Source: Verrucomicrobiota bacterium (lineage in GTDB: Bacteria > Verrucomicrobiota > Verrucomicrobiia > Limisphaerales > AV2). From it: 19,847 nt of DNA. A program made the position numbers and the translations under genes. Below the pieces are notes generated by a model that was not told where the DNA came from, searched no databases, and worked only from the letters and a program-made list of their open reading frames with translations. Where the stretch lies: contig QHPA01000187.1 of the NCBI GenBank assembly GCA_003218935.1, positions 1-19,847 of the forward strand, written 5' to 3'. Shown in pieces: positions 1 to 7,160 of the stretch; position 1 is the stretch's first letter, and each line of letters opens with the position of its first letter.

Positions 1-621
1 GGTCCTCATGAGAGCCCTGCCGTTATGACAATCCCCTTGGTTGTCCTGGCGGCGTTTGCCGTGGTATTGGGTTTCATCGGCACGCCGGCCTGGCCGTGGT
101 TTCAGCAGTATCTCGGAGGGCCGCATGAAGAGGTCGCGTGGGGCGGAGCGGTGACGTTGATGCTCGTATCCACAGTAGTTGTGTTTGCGGGCATCAGCAT
201 CGCCGGAGTGATTTACGGCCTGCTCGGAACCGGTCCGACCGGCGAGAAAGATGTGCTCGAAACCTTAGCGCCCTCTGTATTTGCGGTTTTGCGCGAGAAG
301 TTTTATGTCGATGAACTCTATGAAGCGACGATCGTTCGTTTCAATGCGAGCTTCGCGCGCTTTTGTCATTGGCTCGACAGCGTCGTTCTGGACACGCTGG
401 TGCTCATCGTTTCCTACCTTGTGCTCGGACTCTCCTGGCTCAACCGCATCATTGACGAGTACGTGGTGAACCTCGGCTTCGATGAAGTCTGCCGGCGACT
501 TCGGAGGGTCGGCGGTCTCCTGTCACGGTTGCAGGATGGGCAGGTGCAAAACTATCTCAGCGTCATCGGCCTGGCGCTGACGGTTCTGCTGCTTTTGCTG
601 ACTTGGGGGTGGGGAAAATGA
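1..621 (+). CDS. nuoL: NADH-quinone oxidoreductase subunit L, C-terminal part (gene starts before the window)
   Basis: This is the C-terminal end of the largest antiporter-like membrane subunit of complex I, which couples quinone reduction to proton translocation in the cytoplasmic membrane. The reading frame is open from base 1 (GPHESPAVMTIPLVVLA), so the ATG at 25 is an internal Met of the typical NuoL 'HES..VMTIPL' segment and not a start. The visible ~206 residues hold hydrophobic helices, the segment REKFYVDELYEA that is typical of NuoL, the long amphipathic stretch expected for the lateral helix, and a final transmembrane helix ending LLLLLTWGWGK. The stop is at 619-621. The next gene is nuoM, 229 bp downstream across a repeat. 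Identification is secure; the N-terminal two thirds lie outside the window. Confidence 0.95.
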   Translation, partial: GPHESPAVMTIPLVVLAAFAVVLGFIGTPAWPWFQQYLGGPHEEVAWGGAVTLMLVSTVVVFAGISIAGVIYGLLGTGPTGEKDVLETLAPSVFAVLREKFYVDELYEATIVRFNASFARFCHWLDSVVLDTLVLIVSYLVLGLSWLNRIIDEYVVNLGFDEVCRRLRRVGGLLSRLQDGQVQNYLSVIGLALTVLLLLLTWGWGK

Positions 622-675
622 GCCTTGGTCTCCAAAGGACAGAATTCACTGCTCGCGAGGACGCTCGCCCCACCA

Positions 676-811
676 GATTCATGGAAAGCCTCCTTTCGTT
701 TTTCCGCATGCATTGGGACCATGAACCAGATCGGCACCCCTCTCCCTGCCCTCTCCCCGCAAGGCGGGGAGAGGGTGGCCGAAGGCCGGGAGAGGGGCGG
801 TTCATGGGAAG
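676..811 (+). repeat. Composite palindromic repeat, module A with TTCATGG/CCATGAACC flanks (copy 1)
   Basis: This fills most of the 229-bp gap between nuoL and nuoM. It has the order TTCATGG (678-684), a spacer with GCATGCATTGGGAC, CCATGAACC (719-727), a core hairpin CTCTCCCCGC/GCGGGGAGAG (751-774) with outer CCCCTCTCC/GGAGAGGGG arms, and GGTTCATGG (799-807). The same order returns at 17161-17285. The segment just before it (about 645-675) has its own short hairpin, GCTCGCGAGGACGCTCG. RNA read through here would form strong hairpins inside the nuo transcript. Confidence 0.9.
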
Positions 812-837
812 GGTGGGACGCGGCTGCTACCCGGCGG

Positions 838-846
838 CGGGAGGTG
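838..846 (+). promoter_or_regulatory. Ribosome binding site that fixes the nuoM GTG start
   Basis: GGAGGT at 840-845 lies 5 bases before the GTG at 851. It supports GTG as the nuoM start and lies just downstream of the repeat, so the insertion has spared the translation signal. Confidence 0.7.
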
Positions 847-850
847 GCGC

Positions 851-2488
851 GTGACCGACTTTCCTTGGCTGACAACGCTCACCTTCACGCCGCTGATCGG
901 CGGGTTCCTTGTCATCGGCATCGGCGCGCAACGAAACCTCGCGCGCAGCCTCGCGCTCACGTTCAGTTCGGTCTCGCTCGGTCTCGCGATTCTTGTCTGG
1001 AAGAACTTTGATTCGACCTTGACGGAGTTGCAATTTGTCGAGCGACACCCGTGGATTCCCTCGCTTGACATTGAATACTTCGTCGGCGTCGATGGCCTCA
1101 GCCTGATGATGATCCTGCTGTCGGCGATTGTCGTACCGATGGCCATGCTGGCGTCTTGGAAAATGTTTGGAGACGCCCCTCACCCCGGCCCTCTCCCCGT
1201 CGGACGAGGAGAGGGTGGCCGAAGGCCGGGTGAGGGTGATTCTGGTTCGGGTTACAGCCCGCCGCTGTATTACGCGCTGGTTCTCTTCCTGCAAGCGGGG
1301 TTGTTCGGCACGTTTACCGCGTTGAACTTCTTTCACTGGTTCATTTTCTGGGAACTGAGCCTGGTTCCGGCTTTCTTTCTCATCAAACTCTGGGGCGGGC
1401 CGCAACGCAGCGCCGCCGCCACGCAATTCTTCGTTTACACGATGGTTGGCAGCGTGGCGTTGTTGCTGTCGTTCCTGGCCCTCTACCAGGCGGCCGGGAC
1501 ATTCGACTTCATCCGTTTGAGCGAACTGGGCCGGAGCGGCGAACTGGCCTCGGCTCTTTCGGTGAAACTCGGCTGGTATGACCTGACAGCCAAACAACTC
1601 GGGGTTGTCATCTTCGCCGGCGCATTGCTCGGCTTCGCCGTCAAAGTGCCGCTGGTGCCCTTCCATACCTGGCTGCCGCTGGCCTACGCGGAAGCGCCGA
1701 CGCCCGTGACGATGTTGCTGACGGGCGCGATGTCGAAGATGGGAGTTTATGGCTTCTTGCGCATTCTGCTGCCCATCTTTCCTGAACAAGTGCGTTGGGT
1801 GCTGACCCCGCTGATGTGGCTGGCGGTTATTACGATTGTGTTCGGTGCCGCCGCCGCTTTTGCGCAAAAGGATTTGAAACGGACGTTCGCTTACTCATCC
1901 ATCAACCACCTTGGCTACTGTCTGCTCGGTGTCTTCGCGCTGGCGAAATTGATCGGCGACGACCCGCGCCTGGCCGCGGAAAAAGCAGCGGTCTTTAACG
2001 GCGTGTTGCTGCAAATGTTCAACCACGGGCTGACGGCGGCGACAGTGTTCTGTTTCATTGGCTTCATCGAACGGCGCACCGGCGGATTGCGCGGTCTGAA
2101 CGAATTTGGCGGACTGCGCGCGGTTGCGCCTGTGTTTTGCGGCTTGATGGGCATCGCGCTGTTTTCCTCGCTTGGATTGCCGGGACTCAACGGATTCGTG
2201 GGTGAATTTCTTATTTTCAAAGGCGCGTTCCCGCTGGCGACTTGGGCGACGGCGTTGTCCGTGATCGGGCTGCTCGTGACCGCGGTCTTCATTCTGACGG
2301 TCATCCAACGCGTTTTCAACGGACCGCTGAACGCAACGTGGCGCGAGTTCGGCGACCTCACGCTGTCCGAACGATTGATCGTCGTGCCCGCCATCGGCTT
2401 GATGTTTGTGCTCGGCATCTATCCGCAACTGGCCATCGGAGCAGTCAACGCGACCGTGGTGGAACTGGTGGCGCAATTGAAGTTCTGA
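851..2488 (+). CDS. nuoM: NADH-quinone oxidoreductase subunit M, with an in-frame palindromic insert
   Basis: This is an antiporter-like proton-pumping subunit of complex I, a polytopic membrane protein of 545 aa; E. coli NuoM is about 510. It starts at GTG 851 after a good ribosome binding site. Family landmarks are present: FWELSLVPAFFLIKLWG with the helix-5 Glu (E168), GFAVKVPLVPFHTWLP with the helix-7 Lys (K265), SKMGVYGFLRI, the YSSINHLGY segment, QMFNHGLTAA, and LGLPGLNGFVGEF. The oddity is residues 109-130 (APHPGPLPVG...GRRPGEGD), which are encoded by a copy of the palindromic repeat scattered through the window and sit in the loop between SWK and YYALVLFLQ. Removing them brings the protein to about 523 aa. 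No frame is lost, so it is probably still functional. Confidence 0.95.
   Translation: MTDFPWLTTLTFTPLIGGFLVIGIGAQRNLARSLALTFSSVSLGLAILVWKNFDSTLTELQFVERHPWIPSLDIEYFVGVDGLSLMMILLSAIVVPMAMLASWKMFGDAPHPGPLPVGRGEGGRRPGEGDSGSGYSPPLYYALVLFLQAGLFGTFTALNFFHWFIFWELSLVPAFFLIKLWGGPQRSAAATQFFVYTMVGSVALLLSFLALYQAAGTFDFIRLSELGRSGELASALSVKLGWYDLTAKQLGVVIFAGALLGFAVKVPLVPFHTWLPLAYAEAPTPVTMLLTGAMSKMGVYGFLRILLPIFPEQVRWVLTPLMWLAVITIVFGAAAAFAQKDLKRTFAYSSINHLGYCLLGVFALAKLIGDDPRLAAEKAAVFNGVLLQMFNHGLTAATVFCFIGFIERRTGGLRGLNEFGGLRAVAPVFCGLMGIALFSSLGLPGLNGFVGEFLIFKGAFPLATWATALSVIGLLVTAVFILTVIQRVFNGPLNATWREFGDLTLSERLIVVPAIGLMFVLGIYPQLAIGAVNATVVELVAQLKF
1177..1238 (+). repeat. Family A palindromic repeat inside nuoM coding sequence
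   Basis: CCTCACCCCGGCCCTCTCC at the left and GGAGAGGGTGGCCGAAGGC then CGGGTGAGGG at the right form an imperfect palindrome. It is nearly the same as the intergenic cores at 735-800 and 17211-17281 (the latter inverted). It contributes about 21-22 codons without a stop or frameshift. It adds a Gly/Pro/Arg-rich loop that has no counterpart in the neighbouring second NuoM, which aligns directly across this position. Confidence 0.9.
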
Positions 2489-2537
2489 CCACGAATGGAC
2501 GTGAACTGAAAACCTCCCTGGACCACTGCACGAATCG

Positions 2538-2625
2538 CGCGCCGAAGGCGCAAAACATGACAGCCCAGGGCAACGCCCTGGGAAAATGAATGCGACAAAA
2601 TGTATAAGCCCTGAAAGGGCGAAAC
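2538..2625 (+). repeat. Left inverted arm with three hairpins
   Basis: It contains the 5' hairpin at 2538-2551, the perfect CCAGGG..CCCTGG hairpin around 2565-2582, and GCCCTGAAAGGGC at 2608-2620. Its reverse complement matches 2816-2903. The transposase ATG follows 6 bases later. Confidence 0.9.
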
Positions 2626-2630
2626 AACAA

Positions 2631-2811
2631 ATGCCGCAATCCCTGGCCAACATCCTTGTCCACGCCATTTGGAGCACGAAAGAGCGTCGCCCGCTAATCT
2701 CCGATGGTGTGCGCGCGGGTTTGCACGGATACTTGGCTGGCATTTTGAAAAACATCGAATCTCCGTAAACGATACAATGTGGAGATTGATGAACGTTATG
2801 TGTGGGATTGA
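2631..2811 (+). pseudogene. Remnant of REP-associated tyrosine (IS200-like, Y1) transposase, internal deletion
   Basis: The ORF beginning MPQSLANILVHAIWSTKERR at 2631 matches the start of the REP-associated transposase family ('...ILVH.IFSTK.R.P'). It runs to KNIESP and meets a stop at 2766-2768. In another frame, from 2767, come KRYNVEIDERYVWD and a stop at 2809-2811, which is the usual C-terminal ending of the same family. The catalytic core (HxH motif and Tyr) between them is absent, so roughly 80-100 codons were deleted. It cannot be active. An intact relative elsewhere in the genome would be needed for any mobility. Identification rests on remembered family patterns at both ends. Confidence 0.8.
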
Positions 2812-2815
2812 TTTT

Positions 2816-2903
2816 GTGACGCCCTTTCAGGGCTTGAACTGTTTTTGGGGCATTGTTCCCAGGGCGTTGCCCTGGGCTGTCATGTCGTTGCGCTTTCAGC
2901 GCG
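2816..2903 (-). repeat. Right inverted arm with three hairpins
   Basis: It holds GCCCTTTCAGGGC at 2821-2833, CCCAGGGCGTTGCCCTGGG around 2858-2876, and GCGCTTTCAGCGC at 2890-2902. It is the inverted counterpart of 2538-2625 and ends about 40 bp before the start of the second nuoM gene. Confidence 0.9.
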
Positions 2904-2943
2904 TGAAGACGGTCGTTTGGATTCTGCGTTTAACCTTTGGCGC

Positions 2944-4349
2944 ATGTTAGGGTGGACCATTTACATTTCGTTTCTCGGCGTGGCAGTGTTGACGCTCTTG
3001 CCGCGCCACAATGCGCGCGCCGCACGAGTCGTCGCGCTGCTGACAGCGCTGACGGGATTTACTGTCGCGCTCGTCGGAACGTTGAAGGCGGACGCCGGGC
3101 TTAACACTTTTTGTGACGTGTCCTGGGTTCCGGCGCTCGGTATCCATTATCATCTCGCGGCGGACGGGATCAGTCTGACGCTTGTGTTGCTCACGGGCAT
3201 CGCCGCTGTGGCGGGCATTCTCTTCTCCTGGAACATCGAGCAGCGCGCGAAAGAGTTCTTCGCCTTTTACCTCACGCTCATCGGCGGGGTCTATGGCGTT
3301 TTCCTCAGTTTCGACTTGTTTCTGCTCTTCGTTTTCTACGAACTGGCGATCATTCCGAAATATTTTTTAATCGCCATCTGGGGTTCGACACGCAAGGAAT
3401 ACGGCGCGATGAAGCTCGCGCTCTATTCGTTTGTCGGGAGCGCGATGGTGCTCATCGGAATCATCGCGGCTTACGTCGTCGCTGGCGCGAAGACGATGAG
3501 CCTGATCGAGCTGGCGCAGTATCCGTTCCCGGAACACTTCCAATATTGGGCGTTCCCGCTGGTCTTTGTCGGCTTCGCCATTCTCGCCGGTCTGTGGCCG
3601 TTTCACACCTGGGCGCCGACCGGTCACGTCGCTGCGCCGACCGCGGCGTCGATGCTGCTGGCCGGCGTGGTGATGAAGCTGGGTGCCTACGGTTCGTTCC
3701 GTGTGGCGATGACATTGTTTCCGTTGGGGGCGAAAGCGTGGCAAATGCCTTTCGCGACGCTGGCGGTCATCGGCATCGTCTATGGGGCGATGGTGGCGCT
3801 GACGCAAAAGGATTTCAAATTCGTCATCGGCTATTCGAGCGTGAGTCACATGGGCTTCGTGCTGCTCGGCCTGATGACGCTGAACGAGATCGGCTTTACC
3901 GGCGCGGTGCTGATTTGACCAAAGCGCTGCCGTTTGCCGCCGGGACGTTCGTGGTCGCGAGCGCGGCGTCCATGGGGTTGCCGGGTTTCAGTGGATTTGT
4001 GGCGGAACTCCAGGTGCTCATCGGCGCCTGGCGCTCGTTTCCCACGATGACCGTTTGCGCCGGCATCGGGATTTTAATCGGCGTGGCCTACACGCTGCGC
4101 GTTTTGCAGAAGGCGTTTTTCGGAGAGGTGGCTGCGGAGGTGAATCCGCGGCAGACCGAGTCAGCCGCGCTCTCGCGAGCGCAGCCACACGGGCTTGAAC
4201 CCATTTCAGGCCCCGAACGAATCGGCGCGGTGATCCTGATGGCGGCGACTCTGGTCATCGGTCTCTACCCGCGTCTGCTGCTGGATTTGATCGCGCCGAG
4301 CTTGAACTCGCCGTTATTTGAAGGACTGAGAAGGGCAGGTGCCTTGTGA
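2944..4349 (+). pseudogene. nuoM: Second NuoM-like subunit, broken by a ~100-bp internal deletion/frameshift
   Basis: This is a second NuoM-type antiporter-like subunit. I take the ATG at 2944 (MLGWTIYISFLGVAVLTLLP); the in-frame extension upstream to 2845 is read through the repeat arm. The first 325 codons look normal (FYELAIIPKYFLIAIWG with E133, VVMKLGAYG, YSSVSHMGF) and stop at 3916-3918 just after GAVL. The protein resumes in another frame at about 3915 as LTKALPFAAGTF, then MGLPGFSGFVAEL, to the stop at 4347-4349. Compared with NuoM at 851-2488, about 34 residues (QMFNHG...NEFGG) are missing, replaced by 2 bases. L214 stands where NuoM has the helix-7 Lys. Its end overlaps nuoN by 4 bases. 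It is either a real pseudogene or an assembly error. Confidence 0.85.
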
Positions 4350-5848
4350 GCGGTGTCGGCTACTTCGACATTCTCAAGCTGGCGATGCCGGAAACGATCG
4401 TGGCGCTGGCGGCGCTGGTGGTGCTGTTTATTGATCTGGGGATCATGCGGCCGGCGGAAGGCAAATTTCGACGAATGATTGCGGCGCTGGTCACGGGCAC
4501 CAGTTGCCTGGTTGCGATTTTCTGGATGCATCAGGTCCAACAGGAGACGGCGCCGGGTTTCTTGAGCGGCCTGCTGGTGGTGGATCCTCTAACGCAATTG
4601 GTGAAGCAGGGAGTGCTGGTCTTGACGCTGTTCACGGCGTGGATTTCGATTGATTCGACCTTCACCGATCACACCGGTGAATATTTCGCGCTGCTGTTGT
4701 TGGCCACCGTGGGGATGATGTTCCTGGTCAGCGCCGAGAACCTGCTCATGATTTTCATTTCACTCGAATTGCTCAGCCTGTCCCTCTACATCCTCACCGC
4801 CTTCAACAAGCGAAACCTCAGGTCCGCGGAGGCCGCTCTGAAATACTTTCTGTTCGGCGGCATGGCGGCGGCATTCACATTGTTTGGCCTGAGCCTCCTC
4901 TACGGTTTGACGGGTTCGATCGAATTGAGGCCGATCGCGGCGGCGCTGAAAGGCAAGGGACTCGATCCGGCGCTGGCTGCGGCGATCGTCATGACCGTCA
5001 TCGGCTTCGGGTTCAAGATCGCGGCGGTGCCGTTCCATCTCTGGGCGCCGGATGCGTACGAAGGCGCGCCGACGCCGAGCGCGGCACTCATCGCATCAGG
5101 CTCCAAAGTCGCGAGTTTTTTCATTCTGGGCAAAGTGATGATGCTTGGGTTCGCGGGCGCGGAAGGCAACGGCGCGTGGCGCGCGTTCGCCTCGGGCTGG
5201 GTGCCGTTGCTCGCGGTTATCGCGGTCTTTTCGATGCTGCTGGGCAATCTTGCGGCCATCGCGCAGAGCAACGTGAAACGGCTGCTGGCTTATTCCGCCA
5301 TAGCGCACGGCGGCTATGCCTTGCTGGCAGTTTTGACCGACAACCTGCAAGGAGTCGCCGCGCTGATTTATTACGTCGTGACCTACGCGCTGACGGTGCT
5401 CGGCGCGTTCGGGGTCGTCTCGGTGGTGGAAGAAAGGGCGGGGGAGGCGCGGTTTTCAGACTTTGCGGGATTAAGTCGGCGCGCGCCGCTCTTGTCGTTT
5501 TGCATGATGATTTTCATGTTGTCGCTGGCGGGCATTCCGCCGTTGGCCGGATTTTTCGGAAAATTTTATGTGTTCACTGCGGCTGTGAACGCGCAGGCGA
5601 AAAACCTCGGCTTGCTCTGGCTGGTTATCTTCGCCATCGCGATGAGCGCGGTGTCGCTTTACTACTACCTGCAGGTGCTCAAGCAGATTTACGTCGCCGA
5701 ATCGTCAACGAGGACGCCGGTTATCAAAGCAAGCGCGCCGCTCCAGGCGGGGATCGTGCTCGTCGCCGCGGGAGTTTTGGCGCTCGGCTGCGCGCCGAAC
5801 CTGGTCGTGGGCGCATTGTCAGCGGCGATCAAGGCCGCTGGATTCTAA
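4346..5848 (+). CDS. nuoN: NADH-quinone oxidoreductase subunit N
   Basis: This is the third antiporter-like subunit of complex I, 500 aa, close to the family's usual length and fully open. The GTG start at 4346 overlaps the stop of the preceding nuoM-like frame (GTGA), preceded by AGGTG at 4336-4340, so translational coupling is likely. Landmarks are the helix-5 segment LELLSLSLYILTAF, then LKYFLFGGMAAAFTLFGLSL, GFGFKIAAVPFHLWAPDAYE with the conserved helix Lys, APTPSAALIASGSK, LLAYSAIAHGGY and LAGIPPLAGFFGKFYVF. It is the last nuo gene in this window. If the upstream nuoM-like gene is truly broken, nuoN translation may suffer, because the 3918 stop comes long before the overlap. Confidence 0.96.
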   Translation: MSGVGYFDILKLAMPETIVALAALVVLFIDLGIMRPAEGKFRRMIAALVTGTSCLVAIFWMHQVQQETAPGFLSGLLVVDPLTQLVKQGVLVLTLFTAWISIDSTFTDHTGEYFALLLLATVGMMFLVSAENLLMIFISLELLSLSLYILTAFNKRNLRSAEAALKYFLFGGMAAAFTLFGLSLLYGLTGSIELRPIAAALKGKGLDPALAAAIVMTVIGFGFKIAAVPFHLWAPDAYEGAPTPSAALIASGSKVASFFILGKVMMLGFAGAEGNGAWRAFASGWVPLLAVIAVFSMLLGNLAAIAQSNVKRLLAYSAIAHGGYALLAVLTDNLQGVAALIYYVVTYALTVLGAFGVVSVVEERAGEARFSDFAGLSRRAPLLSFCMMIFMLSLAGIPPLAGFFGKFYVFTAAVNAQAKNLGLLWLVIFAIAMSAVSLYYYLQVLKQIYVAESSTRTPVIKASAPLQAGIVLVAAGVLALGCAPNLVVGALSAAIKAAGF

Positions 5849-5886
5849 ATTCAGAGCAGAAAAAATTGGGGCTTGGAGTGAGATTG

Positions 5887-6456
5887 ATGTTTAACCATAC
5901 TGGTCGCATGAAAATCATCGCAATTCTTTCAACGATCATGTTGGCGCAAATTGTTTTTGCGCAAAGCAACTCTTCGCTTTACGGCATCCCGCTCAAAGAC
6001 ATCGACGGCAAGGACACCTCGCTCAAGGCCTATCAAAGCAAGGTGTTGCTGGTGGTGAACGTGGCGTCGCAGTGCGGTTTCACGCCGCAATACAAGGCGC
6101 TGGAGGCAATTCACCGGAAATACAAAGACCAAAGGTTTACCGTGCTCGGTTTTCCATGCAACGATTTCGGCGCGCAAGAGCCGGGCGCGCCTGAGGAAAT
6201 CAAAAGGTTTTGCTCCGAGAAATACGATGTGACCTTTCCGCTGTTCGCGAAGCTGCACGTCAAGGGCAACGAACAACACCCGCTCTACGCCGCATTGACG
6301 GGCAAAGAGTCGCCGTTTCCGGGCGACATCAAATGGAATTTCGGGAAATTTCTGATCGGCAGGGACGGAAAAGTTTTGAAGCGCTTCGAGCCGCAAACCA
6401 GACCGGATGCGCCGGAGGTGATTGAGGCGATTGAGGCAGCCCTGGCTGCGAAGTAA
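5887..6456 (+). CDS. Exported glutathione peroxidase family protein (Cys type)
   Basis: This is a thiol-dependent hydroperoxide reductase, 189 aa from ATG 5887. That start has GGAG at 5875-5878, 8 bases upstream; ATG 5908 is an alternative. The N-terminus MKIIAILSTIMLAQIVFAQS is a signal peptide, so the protein should act in the periplasm. The glutathione peroxidase signatures are complete: VASQCGFT with the peroxidatic Cys (C63, cysteine and not selenocysteine), FPCNDFGAQEPG with the catalytic Gln (Q97; the usual CNQF is CNDF here), and IKWNFGKFLI with Trp150 and Asn151. It follows nuoN by only 38 bp and could be read through from the nuo operon, which would be a sensible pairing of respiration with peroxide defence. 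Such enzymes often use thioredoxin. Confidence 0.93.
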   Translation: MFNHTGRMKIIAILSTIMLAQIVFAQSNSSLYGIPLKDIDGKDTSLKAYQSKVLLVVNVASQCGFTPQYKALEAIHRKYKDQRFTVLGFPCNDFGAQEPGAPEEIKRFCSEKYDVTFPLFAKLHVKGNEQHPLYAALTGKESPFPGDIKWNFGKFLIGRDGKVLKRFEPQTRPDAPEVIEAIEAALAAK

Positions 6457-6544
6457 GCCGAATGGGAATTATTTCACATGCGGGCTTTACGCTGCCTGGC
6501 TTTTCGCGCACACTGAAGCACGGATTTATTTGCCCTAAACGAAT

Positions 6545-6847
6545 ATGGCCAAAATCAAGCACATCGCCCTCTTCAAGTTCAAGGAGGGTACCACCGACAA
6601 GCAGGTTCAACAAACCCTCGACGAACTGATGGAATTAAGCGAAAACGTGCCGGGTATCGAAGATTATGTCGCCGGGGTGAACAACAGTCCGGAAGGTTTG
6701 AACAAGGGTTACACGCACGGCTTTGTGATGACGTTCACCGACGCGGCGGCGCGTGACGCTTATTTGCCGCATCCGGAGCATGAACGGGTCAAGACGGCGG
6801 TGCTTCCGCTGATCGAAGACGTGGTCATTTTTGATTTTGAAGTGTGA
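6545..6847 (+). CDS. Dabb (stress-responsive alpha/beta barrel) domain protein
   Basis: This small 100-aa protein is a single Dabb domain: KIKHIALFKFKEGTT at the start, the GIEDYVAGVNNSPEG strand region, the YTHGFVMTFTDAAARDAYL segment and the closing PEHERVKTAVLPLIEDVVIFDFEV. The HVV/HIAL..F opening and HP.H..... end are characteristic. Family members form dimeric ferredoxin-like barrels; most bacterial ones have no assigned reaction. No signal peptide, so cytoplasmic. It starts 88 bp after the peroxidase with no clear ribosome binding site, as is common in this phylum. Confidence 0.9.
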   Translation: MAKIKHIALFKFKEGTTDKQVQQTLDELMELSENVPGIEDYVAGVNNSPEGLNKGYTHGFVMTFTDAAARDAYLPHPEHERVKTAVLPLIEDVVIFDFEV

Positions 6848-6880
6848 CGGGGCGCCTGACCCGTGTGCGCGGCGGTGCGT

Positions 6881-6982
6881 TCAGTTCTGAACCGGCGGTT
6901 TGTGCTGAGCCTGTCCCGGCTGACGGTATTCCGAGGGAGAAAGGCCCGTCCTTCGTTTCAAGTCGCGGTTGAAATGGTTTTG
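6881..6982 (-). pseudogene. C-terminal relic of an AraC-family regulator
   Basis: Reading the minus strand, QNHFNRDLKRRTGLSPSEYR is the second helix-turn-helix end of an AraC/XylS DNA-binding domain, followed by a short tail and a stop at 6881-6883. Upstream of QNHF the frame continues (to 7297) but shows no AraC residues: the rest of the domain and the whole sensor part are gone. It therefore looks like a 33-codon leftover of a regulator truncated when the upstream region of the 7161 gene was formed. The match is from memory of the family pattern, but it is specific. Confidence 0.7.
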
Positions 6983-7160
6983 TCTCTTTGGGTGGGCATG
7001 GCAGGCAATAATTCTGCGCAAAAATTGATAGCTTTGCCTATTGTGCAGAAAGCCCGGCAGCCCTATGTTAAGGCTCATCACAGAAAATGTATTTTCGGCA
7101 GAATATTTTCGGTCGCCAACGCGTCGAAAACCAATGCCTTTGCGGAAACGGATTGGGCTT
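6983..7160 (+). promoter_or_regulatory. AT-richer leader region of the DUF1549 gene; candidate promoter
   Basis: This stretch is clearly more AT-rich than its surroundings and precedes the start of the four-gene exported-protein block, so a promoter is expected here. A weak candidate is TTGTGC (7041-7046), a 17-bp spacer and TATGTT (7064-7069). Nothing else is recognisable between 6848 and 7160 apart from the AraC relic on the other strand. Confidence 0.3.

Larger units (their letters stand above)
2538..2903. mobile_element. MITE-like element derived from a REP-associated (IS200-like) transposase
   Basis: The 455-bp gap between nuoM and the second nuoM holds a symmetrical element. Two ~88-bp arms, 2538-2625 and 2816-2903, are imperfect inverted copies of each other. 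Each carries three hairpins: CGCGCCGAAGGCGC-type, CCAGGGCAACGCCCTGG, and GCCCTGAAAGGGC. Between them lie the first 45 codons and the last ~14 codons of a Y1/REP-associated transposase, with the middle missing. Known REP-associated transposases are flanked by such REP palindromes, so this is best read as an internally deleted, non-autonomous copy. It breaks up an otherwise compact operon. Confidence 0.85.

Noticed and set aside
2845..2943. Upstream extension of the second nuoM-like frame to an ATG at 2845
   Set aside because: The extra 33 codons are read through the right repeat arm and do not resemble a NuoM N-terminus; the hydrophobic first helix starts at ATG 2944.
5176..5886. N-terminal extension of the glutathione peroxidase frame back to 5176
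   Set aside because: The extension is a shifted-frame shadow of nuoN; the peroxidase starts at 5887 or 5908 with a signal peptide.
6061..6084. Selenocysteine use in the glutathione peroxidase
   Set aside because: The catalytic position is a TGC cysteine codon and no in-frame TGA is present.
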